Below are positions 16,807 through 25,218 of a DNA stretch of 38,131 nt, one piece after another. Both the position numbers and the translations under genes were made by a program. Origin of the DNA: Cellvibrionaceae bacterium (GTDB taxonomy: Bacteria; Pseudomonadota; Gammaproteobacteria; Pseudomonadales; Cellvibrionaceae); contig JAOXRT010000169.1 in NCBI GenBank assembly GCA_025800365.1, positions 1 to 38,131 of the forward strand. The letters run 5' to 3'. The notes under the pieces were generated by a model that was given only the letters and a program-made list of their open reading frames with translations, searched no databases and was not told the DNA's origin. The stretch's first letter is position 1, and the number at the start of each line of letters is the position of its first letter.

Positions 16807-17946
16807 ATGGATCAAGCACCAGACCTATTCGCCATGGGTATCCCCATATTCATGCTGCTGTTTGTGATAGAAATTATCGCCACCCTACTTCGCAAAAAAG
16901 ACTGGTATCGCATAACAGACACCATCAACACCCTTTCTACCGGCGTATTAAACATTAGCAGTAACACGGTAAGTAAATTTGCCACTATAGCTATTTACAG
17001 TTTCTTCTTGCAGTTCGCCCCTACGGAGCTGCCTAGCGAATCCATCTGGACATGGGTATTAGGCTTTATCGCCTACGACTTTTGCTATTACTGGAACCAT
17101 CGCCTTGGGCACGAGCGCAATATTCTCTGGGCCGCGCATTCCGTTCACCATCAAAGCGAAGACTACAATTTAGCCACGTCATTTCGGCAGACCAGCTTTA
17201 GCTGGGTTTTTAGCTGGATGTTTTATGTACCTATGGCGCTGGCCGGCATTCCTTTATATGTTTTTATTTTTGCCGGCACTCTCGATCTGCTTTATCAATT
17301 CTGGATACATACTCGACATATTCCCAAGCTCGGTTGGCTAGAAAAATTTCTAGTAACCCCCTCTTCACATCGAGTACACCATGGCTGCAATGCCTGTTAT
17401 ATGGATAGAAACTATGGTGGTGTGTTTATTATCTGGGATCGTCTATTTGGCACTTACCAAGAGGAACTCGAAAAGGAACCCGTCGAATACGGAATTTCCA
17501 CCCCCATCCGTAGCTGGAACCCACTGTGGGCGAACGTGGTTTTTTACCAGCAACTTGCCCTGGATGCTTGGCGCTGCAACTCCTGGAAAGACAAATTACT
17601 AATCTGGATTAAACCCACAGGTTGGCGCCCTAGCGATGTAGTTGACCGCTATCCACTGAGCAAACGTGGCGATAATTATCAGAAATTTGATGTTAAGCCT
17701 AACGCACGAATGCAATGGTATTTCGTAGCCCAGTTTTTTGCTCTCATTCTAGTGCTAATGCTTTTTCTATCTGTGGCAGATAATCAGAGTATTTTATTCA
17801 ATACTCTAGCCACCTCGATTTTTGCTTTGAACGTCTACTGGATAGGTGTTTCACTGGAAAATAAACCTGGCTTCTTCCGGCGTGAAGTCATACGGCTTAG
17901 CAGTCTGTTTGGGCTGGCCTTTTCTATACTAGCGCCATTTAGCTAA
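16807..17946 (+). CDS. Sterol desaturase / fatty acid hydroxylase family membrane protein
   Basis: This 379-residue integral membrane protein has about five or six hydrophobic segments (first at 8-28, then around 50-70, 82-95, 135-160 and two near the C-terminus). It carries the family's histidine motifs: H98-RLG-H102, H111-SV-HH115 and H188-RV-HH192, with WIHTRHI between them, which would bind a non-haem diiron centre. The family includes C-4/C-5 sterol oxidases, fatty acid hydroxylases and alkylglycerol monooxygenase-like enzymes; the substrate cannot be read from sequence. It is divergent from paaA. Nothing else links it to phenylacetate metabolism. Confidence 0.88.
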   Translation: MDQAPDLFAMGIPIFMLLFVIEIIATLLRKKDWYRITDTINTLSTGVLNISSNTVSKFATIAIYSFFLQFAPTELPSESIWTWVLGFIAYDFCYYWNHRLGHERNILWAAHSVHHQSEDYNLATSFRQTSFSWVFSWMFYVPMALAGIPLYVFIFAGTLDLLYQFWIHTRHIPKLGWLEKFLVTPSSHRVHHGCNACYMDRNYGGVFIIWDRLFGTYQEELEKEPVEYGISTPIRSWNPLWANVVFYQQLALDAWRCNSWKDKLLIWIKPTGWRPSDVVDRYPLSKRGDNYQKFDVKPNARMQWYFVAQFFALILVLMLFLSVADNQSILFNTLATSIFALNVYWIGVSLENKPGFFRREVIRLSSLFGLAFSILAPFS

Positions 17947-17955
17947 GCTACAAAA

Positions 17956-17973
17956 AAGGGGCTGACGCCCCTT
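17956..17973 (-). terminator. Rho-independent terminator of the 17997-18626 gene
   Basis: AAGGGGC-TGAC-GCCCCTT is a perfect 7-bp stem. Read on the minus strand it is followed by T6, so it mainly ends the leftward gene. It lies in the 50-bp gap between convergent genes and may also weakly stop the rightward one. Confidence 0.8.
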
Positions 17974-17996
17974 GATTAAATTAATAATTACCGCTT

Positions 17997-18626
17997 TTAG
18001 CTATCGAACTTCTCCGCTTCAGCATAACTCATACGTTTAATTAGCTCACGACGGCCGGTGTAAATATTTAACTTACTTAAACTCACGCTGCGCATTTTGC
18101 TGGGACTATAGTTATATAAACCTTTGCGCTCTAATGGGTATTCTAACACTAAGATTTTACGTTGATCCTGAGGCAGATGATCTACGATTTTGATTGCCGC
18201 TTTCTTTTCCTCTAACCAGCGCGCATTGGCGAAGCGTTTACCTGGAGCGGAAGAAATGTAGTCTCGATTGCCAAAAATAACCCTTTCCTTTTGATCATTT
18301 ACATCGAAGACATGAAGACTGGTAAGGCCTTGCAAAACACCTACGTGGTGGGAGTTTGAGCGAAACTGACAGGCAAACTGGGATTTGCTGATCCATTCAC
18401 ACCAATCAATGGCCTGTCTACGGGTTTCTGGGACTTCCGCCAGAACCTTCTTGGACGCGCGCTCAACAACGACAAATCTATCCTTTTGTCCTTCGAGATT
18501 CATTCTTGCCAATAAGCGCGATTCATCTACGGAAAGTTTTAAATCCGAATATTCATTGGCGAAACTCGCCGAGGTGAATAATGATGCACAAAGCGCAGCC
18601 GCGCAGATTAGTTTTTTGTTAATCAT
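17997..18626 (-). CDS. Small periplasmic protein of unknown function
   Basis: The 209-residue protein starts with a clear Sec signal peptide (cleavage after TSASFA near residue 23). The mature part is rich in short beta strands with patterns such as DRFVVVERASKKVLAEVP and DWCEWISKSQFACQFRS. These recall the N-terminal beta-propeller of S9-type (prolyl oligopeptidase-like) proteins, as does the phrase ARWLEEKKAAIKIVDHLPQD. No hydrolase domain follows, so it could be a stand-alone fragment of such a propeller; this is only an impression. It has two cysteines (in WCEW and FACQF). It is a single gene with its own terminator. Confidence 0.6.
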   Translation of the reverse strand: MINKKLICAAALCASLFTSASFANEYSDLKLSVDESRLLARMNLEGQKDRFVVVERASKKVLAEVPETRRQAIDWCEWISKSQFACQFRSNSHHVGVLQGLTSLHVFDVNDQKERVIFGNRDYISSAPGKRFANARWLEEKKAAIKIVDHLPQDQRKILVLEYPLERKGLYNYSPSKMRSVSLSKLNIYTGRRELIKRMSYAEAEKFDS

Positions 18627-18698
18627 AGTTGCCTCTTCCCTGTGTTGTTAACCTAGAGCAATACTAGGATTAACAAACTTCCCTGTCTAGCGGCATTA

Positions 18699-18713
18699 GG
18701 CCCCAAAGGGGCC
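18699..18713 (-). terminator. GC-rich hairpin downstream of paaJ
   Basis: GGCCCC-AAA-GGGGCC lies about 165 nt beyond the paaJ stop. There is no T tract on the leftward side, so it may be a weak terminator or mRNA end structure. The rest of 18627-18876 shows nothing else, apart from the A/T-rich direct repeats TATAAAAA. Confidence 0.35.
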
Positions 18714-18876
18714 ATATAAAAAACTTATATAAAAACCACAGTTAATATCAGGTTTCACCCAAACATAAACAAATACCGATAATTTCAGCGGAGGCCAAAG
18801 CCTGCAGCTTATTTCAACATCAAAGTCATCGAATCCTAAGTCATCTAAGCCACAAGCCCGGCCGCCAGAGAAAGGA

Positions 18877-20079
18877 TCAAACTCGCTCAATAATCAAAGC
18901 AATGCCCTGCCCGACACCAATACACATAGTGCACAGCGCATATCGACCACCAGTACGATGTAACTGATACATAGCCGTTGTCACCAAACGAGCACCAGAC
19001 ATACCCAGCGGGTGACCAAGTGCAATCGCACCACCATTAGGGTTAACACGGGCATCATCGTCTGCAACGCCCAACTCACGCAAGGTCGCCAAACCTTGAG
19101 CAGCGAAGGCTTCATTAAGCTCAATCACATCCATATCATCGATACTCAAGCCGGCTTTCTCTAAGACTTTCTTAGAGGCTGGCGCAGGCCCAATCCCCAT
19201 AATGCGAGGTTCAACACCGGCCGTCGCCATAGCGATAACTTTCGCTTTTGGTGTCAAGCCATGTTGTTTTACGGCGTCTTCAGAGGCCACCAAAACAGCA
19301 CAGGCCCCATCATTTACACCCGAGGCATTACCTGCAGTTACGCTGCCACCATCACGAAACGGTGCGCGTAATTTTGCTAAAGCCTCAATACTGGTTTCAC
19401 GCGGATGCTCGTCTTTATCGACTACAATGGGATCGCCCTTGCGTTGCGGAATGGTCACCGAAACGATTTCATCATCAAAGCGACCTTCGCGCTGTGCGGC
19501 AGCAGCTTTTGTTTGACTCGCCAGAGCCATCTTGTCCTGATCTTCACGGCTGACCTTAAAATCTTCCGCAACGTTTTCCGCAGTTTCCGGCATTGAGTCG
19601 ATGCCGTACTGAGACTTCATCTGCTTATTAACAAAACGCCAACCGATAGTGGTATCAAAAATTTCAGCGTTACGGCTAAAGGCGGTTTCGGCCTTGCCCA
19701 TTACCATGGGTGCACGCGACATAGATTCAACGCCACCAGCAACGATCAAATCAGCTTCACCGGCCTTGATACTACGAGCCGCCATACCGACAGCATCCAT
19801 ACCGGAGCCACACAGGCGATTGATGGTTGAGCCTGGAGCTTCAATTGGTAAACCTGCCAATAAGGCTGACATGCGAGCAACATTTCGGTTGTCTTCACCA
19901 GCTTGGTTAGCACAACCGTAAAATACTTCGTCCAACTGAGTCCAGTCCACGGAAGGGTTTCTTTCCATTAAGGCCTTCATCGGCACCGCACCCAAATCAT
20001 CAGTGCGAACTTTGGAAAGGCTGCCACCATAGCGGCCAATGGGGGTTCGAATCGCGTCACAAATAAATGCGTCTTTCAT
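18877..20079 (-). CDS. paaJ: Acetyl-CoA acyltransferase, probable 3-oxoadipyl-CoA thiolase PaaJ
   Basis: This 400-residue thiolase has all catalytic residues: C90 in NRLCGSGMDA, H356 in LGHPLGMSGAR and C386 in CTMCIGVGQG. The opening DAFICDAIRTPIGRYGGSL and the stretch EDNRNVARMSALLAGLP are typical of the PcaF/PaaJ subgroup. In phenylacetate degradation it cleaves both 3-oxo-5,6-dehydrosuberyl-CoA and 3-oxoadipyl-CoA to release acetyl-CoA and finally succinyl-CoA. It is the last gene of paaG-paaI-paaJ, 30 nt after paaI. Use in the beta-ketoadipate pathway (PcaF) cannot be excluded, but context favours PaaJ. Confidence 0.9.
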   Translation of the reverse strand: MKDAFICDAIRTPIGRYGGSLSKVRTDDLGAVPMKALMERNPSVDWTQLDEVFYGCANQAGEDNRNVARMSALLAGLPIEAPGSTINRLCGSGMDAVGMAARSIKAGEADLIVAGGVESMSRAPMVMGKAETAFSRNAEIFDTTIGWRFVNKQMKSQYGIDSMPETAENVAEDFKVSREDQDKMALASQTKAAAAQREGRFDDEIVSVTIPQRKGDPIVVDKDEHPRETSIEALAKLRAPFRDGGSVTAGNASGVNDGACAVLVASEDAVKQHGLTPKAKVIAMATAGVEPRIMGIGPAPASKKVLEKAGLSIDDMDVIELNEAFAAQGLATLRELGVADDDARVNPNGGAIALGHPLGMSGARLVTTAMYQLHRTGGRYALCTMCIGVGQGIALIIERV

Positions 20080-20109
20080 AATATCCTCAAACTAGAGCTA
20101 TTGCTTTTA

Positions 20110-20580
20110 TCAGTCTTCGCTGCCTTCAATAACGGCGCCGCGAATTTTGTATGATTTGCCACGAAACAAAGCTAGCAAAGTTTCGTCTTGATTAAACACA
20201 GAAATATCGTAGCAGCCTGTACGCCCTGCTAGGGAGCGCTCTTCAGCTACGGCTCGCAGTACATCGCCTTCACGCCCTGGCGCCAAATACTCAATCGAAC
20301 AACCTGCGGCCACAGTATTTTGATTACGACTATTGCAAGCATAAGCAAAGGCCGTATCAGCCAGTGCAAACAAATAACCGCCATGGCAAGTTGCATGGCC
20401 ATTTAGCATACGATGCTGCACGGTCATTTTTAGCTCGGCTTTACCCGCTGACATGGTGATAATTTCTATTCCCATATCTTGCGCAGCTGGCTCGCGGTCA
20501 AATAATGTTTTGGCTGACGCCCAAGCCAATTCATCAGGGCTCATTGCTGCTACATCTGCTGCAGAATATTGATCAGCCAT
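20110..20580 (-). CDS. paaI: Hydroxyphenylacetyl-CoA thioesterase PaaI
   Basis: PaaI is a hotdog-fold thioesterase that releases CoA from dead-end ring-hydroxylated CoA esters of the phenylacetate pathway. It has 156 residues. The hotdog signature is GHATCHGGYLFALADTAFAYACN, with the HGG turn and the aspartate of LADTAFA as the expected catalytic region. VAAGCSIEYLAPGREGDVL and LFRGKSYKI complete the fold. It starts one nt after the paaG stop, so the two are translationally linked. Confidence 0.92.
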   Translation of the reverse strand: MADQYSAADVAAMSPDELAWASAKTLFDREPAAQDMGIEIITMSAGKAELKMTVQHRMLNGHATCHGGYLFALADTAFAYACNSRNQNTVAAGCSIEYLAPGREGDVLRAVAEERSLAGRTGCYDISVFNQDETLLALFRGKSYKIRGAVIEGSED

Positions 20581-20581
20581 A

Positions 20582-21379
20582 CTAACAACCTTTGAATTCT
20601 GGCTTACGCTTTTCTTTAAAAGCAGCTACGCCTTCTTTGTAATCTTCAGTACGTCCACCAATACGCATATATTCTTTTTCTAACTCCAGCTGCTCATGCA
20701 AGCTGTTAGAGGTAGATTCACGCAAGGCGCGCTTGGTCATTGCCAAGCCCTTAGTCGGCTGGCTTGCGAAATGGGTAGCTAGGCCCATGGCTTTTTCCAT
20801 GAGGGCATCATCTTCCACACACTCCCAGATTAAACCCCATTTTTCAGCTTGCTCAGCCGATAGCTTGTCACCCAATAGCGCCAGGCCTTTTGCTCGTGCC
20901 AAGCCCACCAAGCGCGGCAACGCCCAAGTACCACCAGAATCTGGAATCAAACCAATCTTGCAGAAGGCCTGAATAAAGCTTGCGCTCTTGCCTGCTAAAA
21001 CGATATCGCAGGCCAGTGCAATGCTTGCACCTGCACCGGCGGCAACGCCATTAACGGCACAAACTACTGGCATTTCCAGGTTGTGTATTGAGCGAATAAG
21101 AGGGTTGTAGTTCTTCTCTACCGAGTCGCCTAGATCAGGCATCTGACCATCGGCCGAAACAGAACGATCGCCTAGATCTTGTCCTGCGCAAAAACCACGG
21201 CCGTTAGCTGTAATCAATAAGCAGCGAGCCTCACCACTGGTGCGCACCTCAGTTATGGCTTGGCGCACCTCTTCATGCATTTGGGTATTGAAGCTATTTA
21301 GGTTATCTGGACGATTCAGTTTTAGTACCGCAACACCATCATTGATGGAGAATTCAATGGTTTCAAAGCTCATGCTCAC
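20582..21379 (-). CDS. paaG: 1,2-epoxyphenylacetyl-CoA isomerase PaaG
   Basis: PaaG converts the ring epoxide made by PaaABCE into the seven-membered oxepin-CoA. The 265-residue crotonase-fold protein has the oxyanion-hole segments NGRGFCAGQDLGDR and CAVNGVAAGAGASIALACD, and the GLIPDSGGTWALPRL stretch whose aspartate replaces the usual hydratase glutamate, as expected for PaaG rather than PaaF. The C-terminus RTEDYKEGVAAFKEKRKPEFKG is also typical. It is the first gene of paaGIJ. A 144-bp upstream gap carries a dyad shared with paaA. Confidence 0.93.
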   Translation of the reverse strand: MSMSFETIEFSINDGVAVLKLNRPDNLNSFNTQMHEEVRQAITEVRTSGEARCLLITANGRGFCAGQDLGDRSVSADGQMPDLGDSVEKNYNPLIRSIHNLEMPVVCAVNGVAAGAGASIALACDIVLAGKSASFIQAFCKIGLIPDSGGTWALPRLVGLARAKGLALLGDKLSAEQAEKWGLIWECVEDDALMEKAMGLATHFASQPTKGLAMTKRALRESTSNSLHEQLELEKEYMRIGGRTEDYKEGVAAFKEKRKPEFKGC

Positions 21380-21436
21380 TCCTCATTATTCTTCTGACAA
21401 GACAGCCACAGGGCTAAACACTTAGATTACACATAA

Positions 21437-21475
21437 AGATACAAAAATGATAGATATATTATTTTTTACGTATCA
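21437..21475. promoter_or_regulatory. Two-part dyad upstream of paaG (PaaX-like operator candidate)
   Basis: AGATAC (21437-21442) and GTATCA (21470-21475) are separated by 27 bp, starting 58 nt upstream of the paaG ATG. The arm GATACAAAAAT is identical over 11 nt to one upstream of paaA, and ACGTATCA also matches there. On the minus strand TATCTT overlapping one arm, or TATCAT between the arms, could be the -10; no good -35 is seen, so the promoter may need an activator. Confidence 0.6.
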
Positions 21476-21523
21476 CTTTGGATAAGCAAACCACTTAGAA
21501 TGGGCAAGGGAGTATTTTCGGCC

Positions 21524-22480
21524 TTAATCGTTTTTCAACTGATGTCGTTGGCGATACTGCCTAGGCGTTAGGCCGAAACTGGATTTGAACACTCTATTGA
21601 AGTGGGATGCATCGTTGAAGCCCCAGCGAAAGGCAATCTCAGTAATGGTATAGATATCCATTGCCGGGTCATCAAGACAGCTCTTACAGGCTTCTACTCT
21701 TTCGCGCTGGATATAACGCGATACTGAGGTGTTTTCATCATTGAAGAGCATGTGCAGATAGCGTGTACTGATATCGTGAGCCTTGGCTATCCAATCAGGG
21801 CACAGGCGAGAATCTCCAAGGTGCTTGCGGATAAAGGCCTTAATTCGAAATAGATGCTCGGTTTTAACGCCATCATTATCGAGGCGAGGATTGGTTTGAC
21901 CATGCTCTAAAGCCGTCGCCAACAGATCAAAGACGTTGTTTTCCAACTTAGAGGCCAGTAACGGGTCCATATTATCGAGCATCGGGCCCATGCTATGTAC
22001 CATCTGGCTGAGCAAGCCATTAGCCCCCACATTGGCCGCCATACGCTGCCCGAGAAAGCTATCAGGCTCACGCACCGCTTGGCGAAGCGCATCCTGAGGA
22101 ACCGCCAATACGATCTGTCGATAGTGGTCGGGAAAGTGTAATTCGTAGGGTTCTGTATTGCTGCACAGCACAAAGTCGCCGGGGCGAAGGTGGGCTTCTT
22201 GTCCACGCTGCCTAACTAAACCCTCTCCAGATGACTGGAATTTTACAAGGTACTGAGGACTGTCAATGGTGGACATATGGGCCTTGCGGCGGAACACATT
22301 TATAGCGCTGCTGGTAATATCCACAACACCCAGCTTGCTCATTTCACGGGCTTGAATTCTACTTTGAAAGCCATTCACACTGCTTTGCTCAACAGGCACA
22401 CAACTCATGTCGCAAAAGGTCGTGCTGACATGATTTTGGAAGCTATCGAAGCTTTCTAGGGTTTCGATATGTGTGGACAT
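21524..22480 (-). CDS. AraC-family transcriptional regulator (FeaR-like)
   Basis: The 318-residue protein has an N-terminal cupin-type sensor region of the AraC-binding-2 kind (for example YLVKFQSSGEGLVRQRGQEAHLRPGDFVLCSN, about 75-110). Its C-terminal AraC helix-turn-helix pair spans about 215-318: WIAKAHDISTRYLHMLF, then ITEIAFRWGFNDASHFNRVFKSSFGLTPRQYR. Proteins of this architecture, such as FeaR and XylS-like activators, often control aromatic catabolism. It lies directly upstream of paaGIJ on the same strand, with a 144-bp gap containing the paa dyad. Control of paa genes is plausible but unproven; the dyad looks more like a PaaX-type site than an AraC site. Confidence 0.85.
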   Translation of the reverse strand: MSTHIETLESFDSFQNHVSTTFCDMSCVPVEQSSVNGFQSRIQAREMSKLGVVDITSSAINVFRRKAHMSTIDSPQYLVKFQSSGEGLVRQRGQEAHLRPGDFVLCSNTEPYELHFPDHYRQIVLAVPQDALRQAVREPDSFLGQRMAANVGANGLLSQMVHSMGPMLDNMDPLLASKLENNVFDLLATALEHGQTNPRLDNDGVKTEHLFRIKAFIRKHLGDSRLCPDWIAKAHDISTRYLHMLFNDENTSVSRYIQRERVEACKSCLDDPAMDIYTITEIAFRWGFNDASHFNRVFKSSFGLTPRQYRQRHQLKND

Positions 22481-22595
22481 AGGGCTTTCTCACGCTAGAG
22501 CTCGCCGGCTCAGATACAGCTGATCCGCGAGCTATTATAAGCTTCAGCATTGTGAAACTTTTATTATATAGCGTTAATACTGTCAGAATGACGCC

Positions 22596-22704
22596 CTCGG
22601 GTCTAGTCACTTTACCTGTAAAGTGACCAAAGTCGAGCCAAAGCTCGATCAGCCAACAGGCTAGCACTGCCCGTTGGGTAGCCCGCTAATGAGCGCTAGA
22701 CGAG
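22596..22704. other. Multi-hairpin intergenic element, possible dispersed repeat
   Basis: About 109 nt folds almost completely. GTCTAG (22601-22606) pairs with CTAGAC (22696-22701), extended by CTC/GAG past a 2-nt bulge. Inside are GTCACTTTAC-CT-GTAAAGTGAC (22606-22627), TCGAGC-CAAA-GCTCGA (22633-22648), CCAAC..GTTGG (22653-22677, with GGC/GCC inside) and CGCT-AATG-AGCG (22684-22695). It sits between the TonB-receptor stop and the AraC start, both leftward. It could terminate the receptor transcript, although no T tract follows. Its style resembles palindromic dispersed repeats. Confidence 0.5.
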
Positions 22705-22735
22705 CACTTAAATTATCTGCCAAAGCTACGCCAAA

Positions 22736-25183
22736 CTAAAAATGATAAGCGCCTTGCAGGCCAATTGTGCGACCTGACTCAGGAGTATGGCCATGCGTTC
22801 CCCCTAAGATAGGCACATCAAACTTAAACATCGCAACTTCCTCATCTGTTAGATTATGCCCATACAAACTTAACTCCCAACCATTACTCAGCCCTTTTAA
22901 GCTCACCCTACTGTTTACTTTGCTGTAGCTATCTTGGATGTCGACGGGATCATTATCTCCATCTAGGGAATATTCAGCGGAATAATTTATATTGGCTGTC
23001 CAGAAAAGCTCCCATTCGGCGCTTAATTGGTTTTGATAATTCAGACTTAAGCTGGCAGATTGATCAGGGGCATAATTCGTCGTTTGACCAGACTGATCGT
23101 TTTCACCATTCAAACCGCAAGCGGCGCCGACACGATCAATTTGCAAGGCTGTACACGGGGCATCAACAAAGCTGTCATATTGAGCATCAAGCAAGGCCAT
23201 CGATAAATCCATTCTCCAAGCTGGATTTATTTGCCAAGCCAAATCCAATTCAAGCCCTTGGATGGTCGACTCAGCGGCATTACTTACAGCAAATGAGAGC
23301 CCCTTAAAAACCGAGACCTGCTGATTCTCATACTGACTTCTGAACAAGGCCCAATTGGCTCTGAGGCGCCCCTCCATTAATTCGTGTTTACCACCAAATT
23401 CGAAAGCTAGCACCTCTTCATCGTCGAATTCAAAATCATCATTTGGCTCAGTACAAACGCTTACACAATTATCAGCACCAGCGTCAGCTGGCTTGCCGTT
23501 ATCAGAAGCACTAAAACCTCCGCTTTTAAAGCCTTCAGATGTCGACAAATACAACATATCCTGATCGCTTACTTGCCACTGCAGCTGCACCGAAGGCAAC
23601 CACTTATCAGTAGATCTTGATTCATTAAAGTTCCTTGCCCAGCCGTCAAAGAAAGCCCCTTGAATTGCCGCACCGACAGGATTACTGCTTGGTGTATTTA
23701 AGCCATCTATGCTGTCATTTAAAAACGTGATGGCGCGAACATCTTTGTCCTCATTGGTATATCTCAAACCAATATTGAGCAACCACTGCTCAGCAAGTTG
23801 CCAGCTAAGCTGAGTGAAAAAAGCCCAAGCCTGAGTATCTAATCGGTAATCTGTATTTCTCGCGGTAATGTCAGGACTGTAAGCCCCTCCGGTGATATCG
23901 GTCATTAAAGAACGGCTGGGGCTACCTGTTAAGGGCTGATAAAAACCGCCTAAGGTAAAATCAACCCCAATATGGCGCTGGTATTCCATTTTTTGCTTTT
24001 CGAAGTAGGCTCCGACAAGGTAATTAAACGGACCACCACTCTTACTTAAGAGACGAAACTCTTGAGAAAGCTGCTGAAAATCTTGATCGTCATCACGGTT
24101 AATGAAAGTAAAAGGAAGCCAGTCGGCATCCATTCCATCTAAGTAGTCATAGGCTGAGAAAGCGCTAATCGAGACGAGTTGATGCTGCTCTCCATCGAAA
24201 TCGAATTTGAGCTGTGCATTATGAATATTATTTTCGCTGCCGTCAGGGTTGTTGCCAAGAGACAAACTACTCTTGTCGTTGCCCAAACCAGAATCTCGAT
24301 AGGCAGTAAATTCTTCTTCAGCAAAGGATGCCAGTTCAGGGAAAAACACATTAACTACACCATAGGCGGTCAGCGCAAAGCCATTGGAATTTGGAAACTT
24401 TATAGGCAAATCTTCGGGGCTTAAATATTCATAGATATAGCCTTTAGCCCCTACCCTAGAAAAATCTGCGTAGCTGTATTTAAACTGAGCCTCTAGCTCC
24501 TCACTCACCCTCCAATTTGTCGTCCAGCGAATATAGGTTTCTTCAGTTTCAGGCTCATCTCGATTCAAAAATTTGTTTTCAATGAAACCGTCACTTTGCT
24601 TAACCCTAGCTGCAAGTCTCATTGATAGATCATCAGATATCGCACCGCTAAGAATTAAGTCTCCACTATAGCCTTTTGGGTCTTCATAGCTGAGCGACAG
24701 CTTCCCATTGAACTCTTCACCATAATCAGCCGACGCCGTAATTATATTAACTGCACCGGCAATCGTATTTTTACCAAACAAGGTACCCTGTGGACCGCGA
24801 AGCACCTCGACCCTCTCGATATCAAACAATGGAGCTCGATATTGTCTCCCGCGCCCCATGTAAACCGAATCAATATACATACCCACTGATTGCTCAAAGG
24901 CTTGATTATTCCCGGAACCGACACCCCGCATAAAGATATTAGTATGGACAACGCCCTCACCAATCGTCAGGTTTGGTACGTAGGCGGAAAGCGATGTCAT
25001 ATCACCGATCCCATGAGCATCAAGTTTTGCGCTGTTTAAAGCCAATACGGAAACAGGTACATCTTGAAGGGATTGTTCACGTTTCTGCGCGGTCACAATG
25101 ACCTCTTCCAGAACATCGCTTGCAAATGAAATTTGAAGATTAACGCTGGCGGCAAGGCCCAAGCATAGAGATTTTTTAAGCAT
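22736..25183 (-). CDS. TonB-dependent outer-membrane receptor (copy 1)
   Basis: The 815-residue protein has a signal peptide (cleavage near SFAS, residue 22), a TonB-box-like stretch LEEVIVTAQKR, a plug domain (about 40-160, with VPNLTIGEG, FMRGVGSG, YIDSVYMGRG, RVEVLRGPQGTLFGKNTIAG), a 22-strand-type barrel and a terminal phenylalanine (GAYHF) for barrel assembly. It is clearly related to the receptor at 27626-29866: both share QSVGMYID, GKNTIAGA, a late DAPCT/NAPCT loop with a second cysteine, and Gln-Asp-Val-Pro after the TonB box. This group imports varied ligands (siderophores, lipids, aromatics), so the substrate is unknown. A hairpin overlaps its ribosome-binding site. Confidence 0.93.
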   Translation of the reverse strand: MLKKSLCLGLAASVNLQISFASDVLEEVIVTAQKREQSLQDVPVSVLALNSAKLDAHGIGDMTSLSAYVPNLTIGEGVVHTNIFMRGVGSGNNQAFEQSVGMYIDSVYMGRGRQYRAPLFDIERVEVLRGPQGTLFGKNTIAGAVNIITASADYGEEFNGKLSLSYEDPKGYSGDLILSGAISDDLSMRLAARVKQSDGFIENKFLNRDEPETEETYIRWTTNWRVSEELEAQFKYSYADFSRVGAKGYIYEYLSPEDLPIKFPNSNGFALTAYGVVNVFFPELASFAEEEFTAYRDSGLGNDKSSLSLGNNPDGSENNIHNAQLKFDFDGEQHQLVSISAFSAYDYLDGMDADWLPFTFINRDDDQDFQQLSQEFRLLSKSGGPFNYLVGAYFEKQKMEYQRHIGVDFTLGGFYQPLTGSPSRSLMTDITGGAYSPDITARNTDYRLDTQAWAFFTQLSWQLAEQWLLNIGLRYTNEDKDVRAITFLNDSIDGLNTPSSNPVGAAIQGAFFDGWARNFNESRSTDKWLPSVQLQWQVSDQDMLYLSTSEGFKSGGFSASDNGKPADAGADNCVSVCTEPNDDFEFDDEEVLAFEFGGKHELMEGRLRANWALFRSQYENQQVSVFKGLSFAVSNAAESTIQGLELDLAWQINPAWRMDLSMALLDAQYDSFVDAPCTALQIDRVGAACGLNGENDQSGQTTNYAPDQSASLSLNYQNQLSAEWELFWTANINYSAEYSLDGDNDPVDIQDSYSKVNSRVSLKGLSNGWELSLYGHNLTDEEVAMFKFDVPILGGTHGHTPESGRTIGLQGAYHF

Positions 25184-25192
25184 TCTAAAGTC

Positions 25193-25218
25193 CCCAGAAA
25201 TATTTATTTCACTCTGGG
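25193..25218 (-). promoter_or_regulatory. Leader hairpin covering the receptor ribosome-binding site
   Basis: CCCAGA (25193-25198) and TCTGGG (25213-25218) are inverted repeats 14 nt apart in the leader of the 22736-25183 receptor. On the mRNA one arm is CUGGG of the Shine-Dalgarno region CUGGGGACUUUAGAAUG, so folding could limit translation. The stem is only 6 bp. Confidence 0.3.

Noticed and set aside
18696-18890. 64-codon minus-strand frame overlapping the end of paaJ
   Set aside because: It begins with TTG inside paaJ, has no ribosome-binding site, and includes the GC hairpin at 18699-18713.
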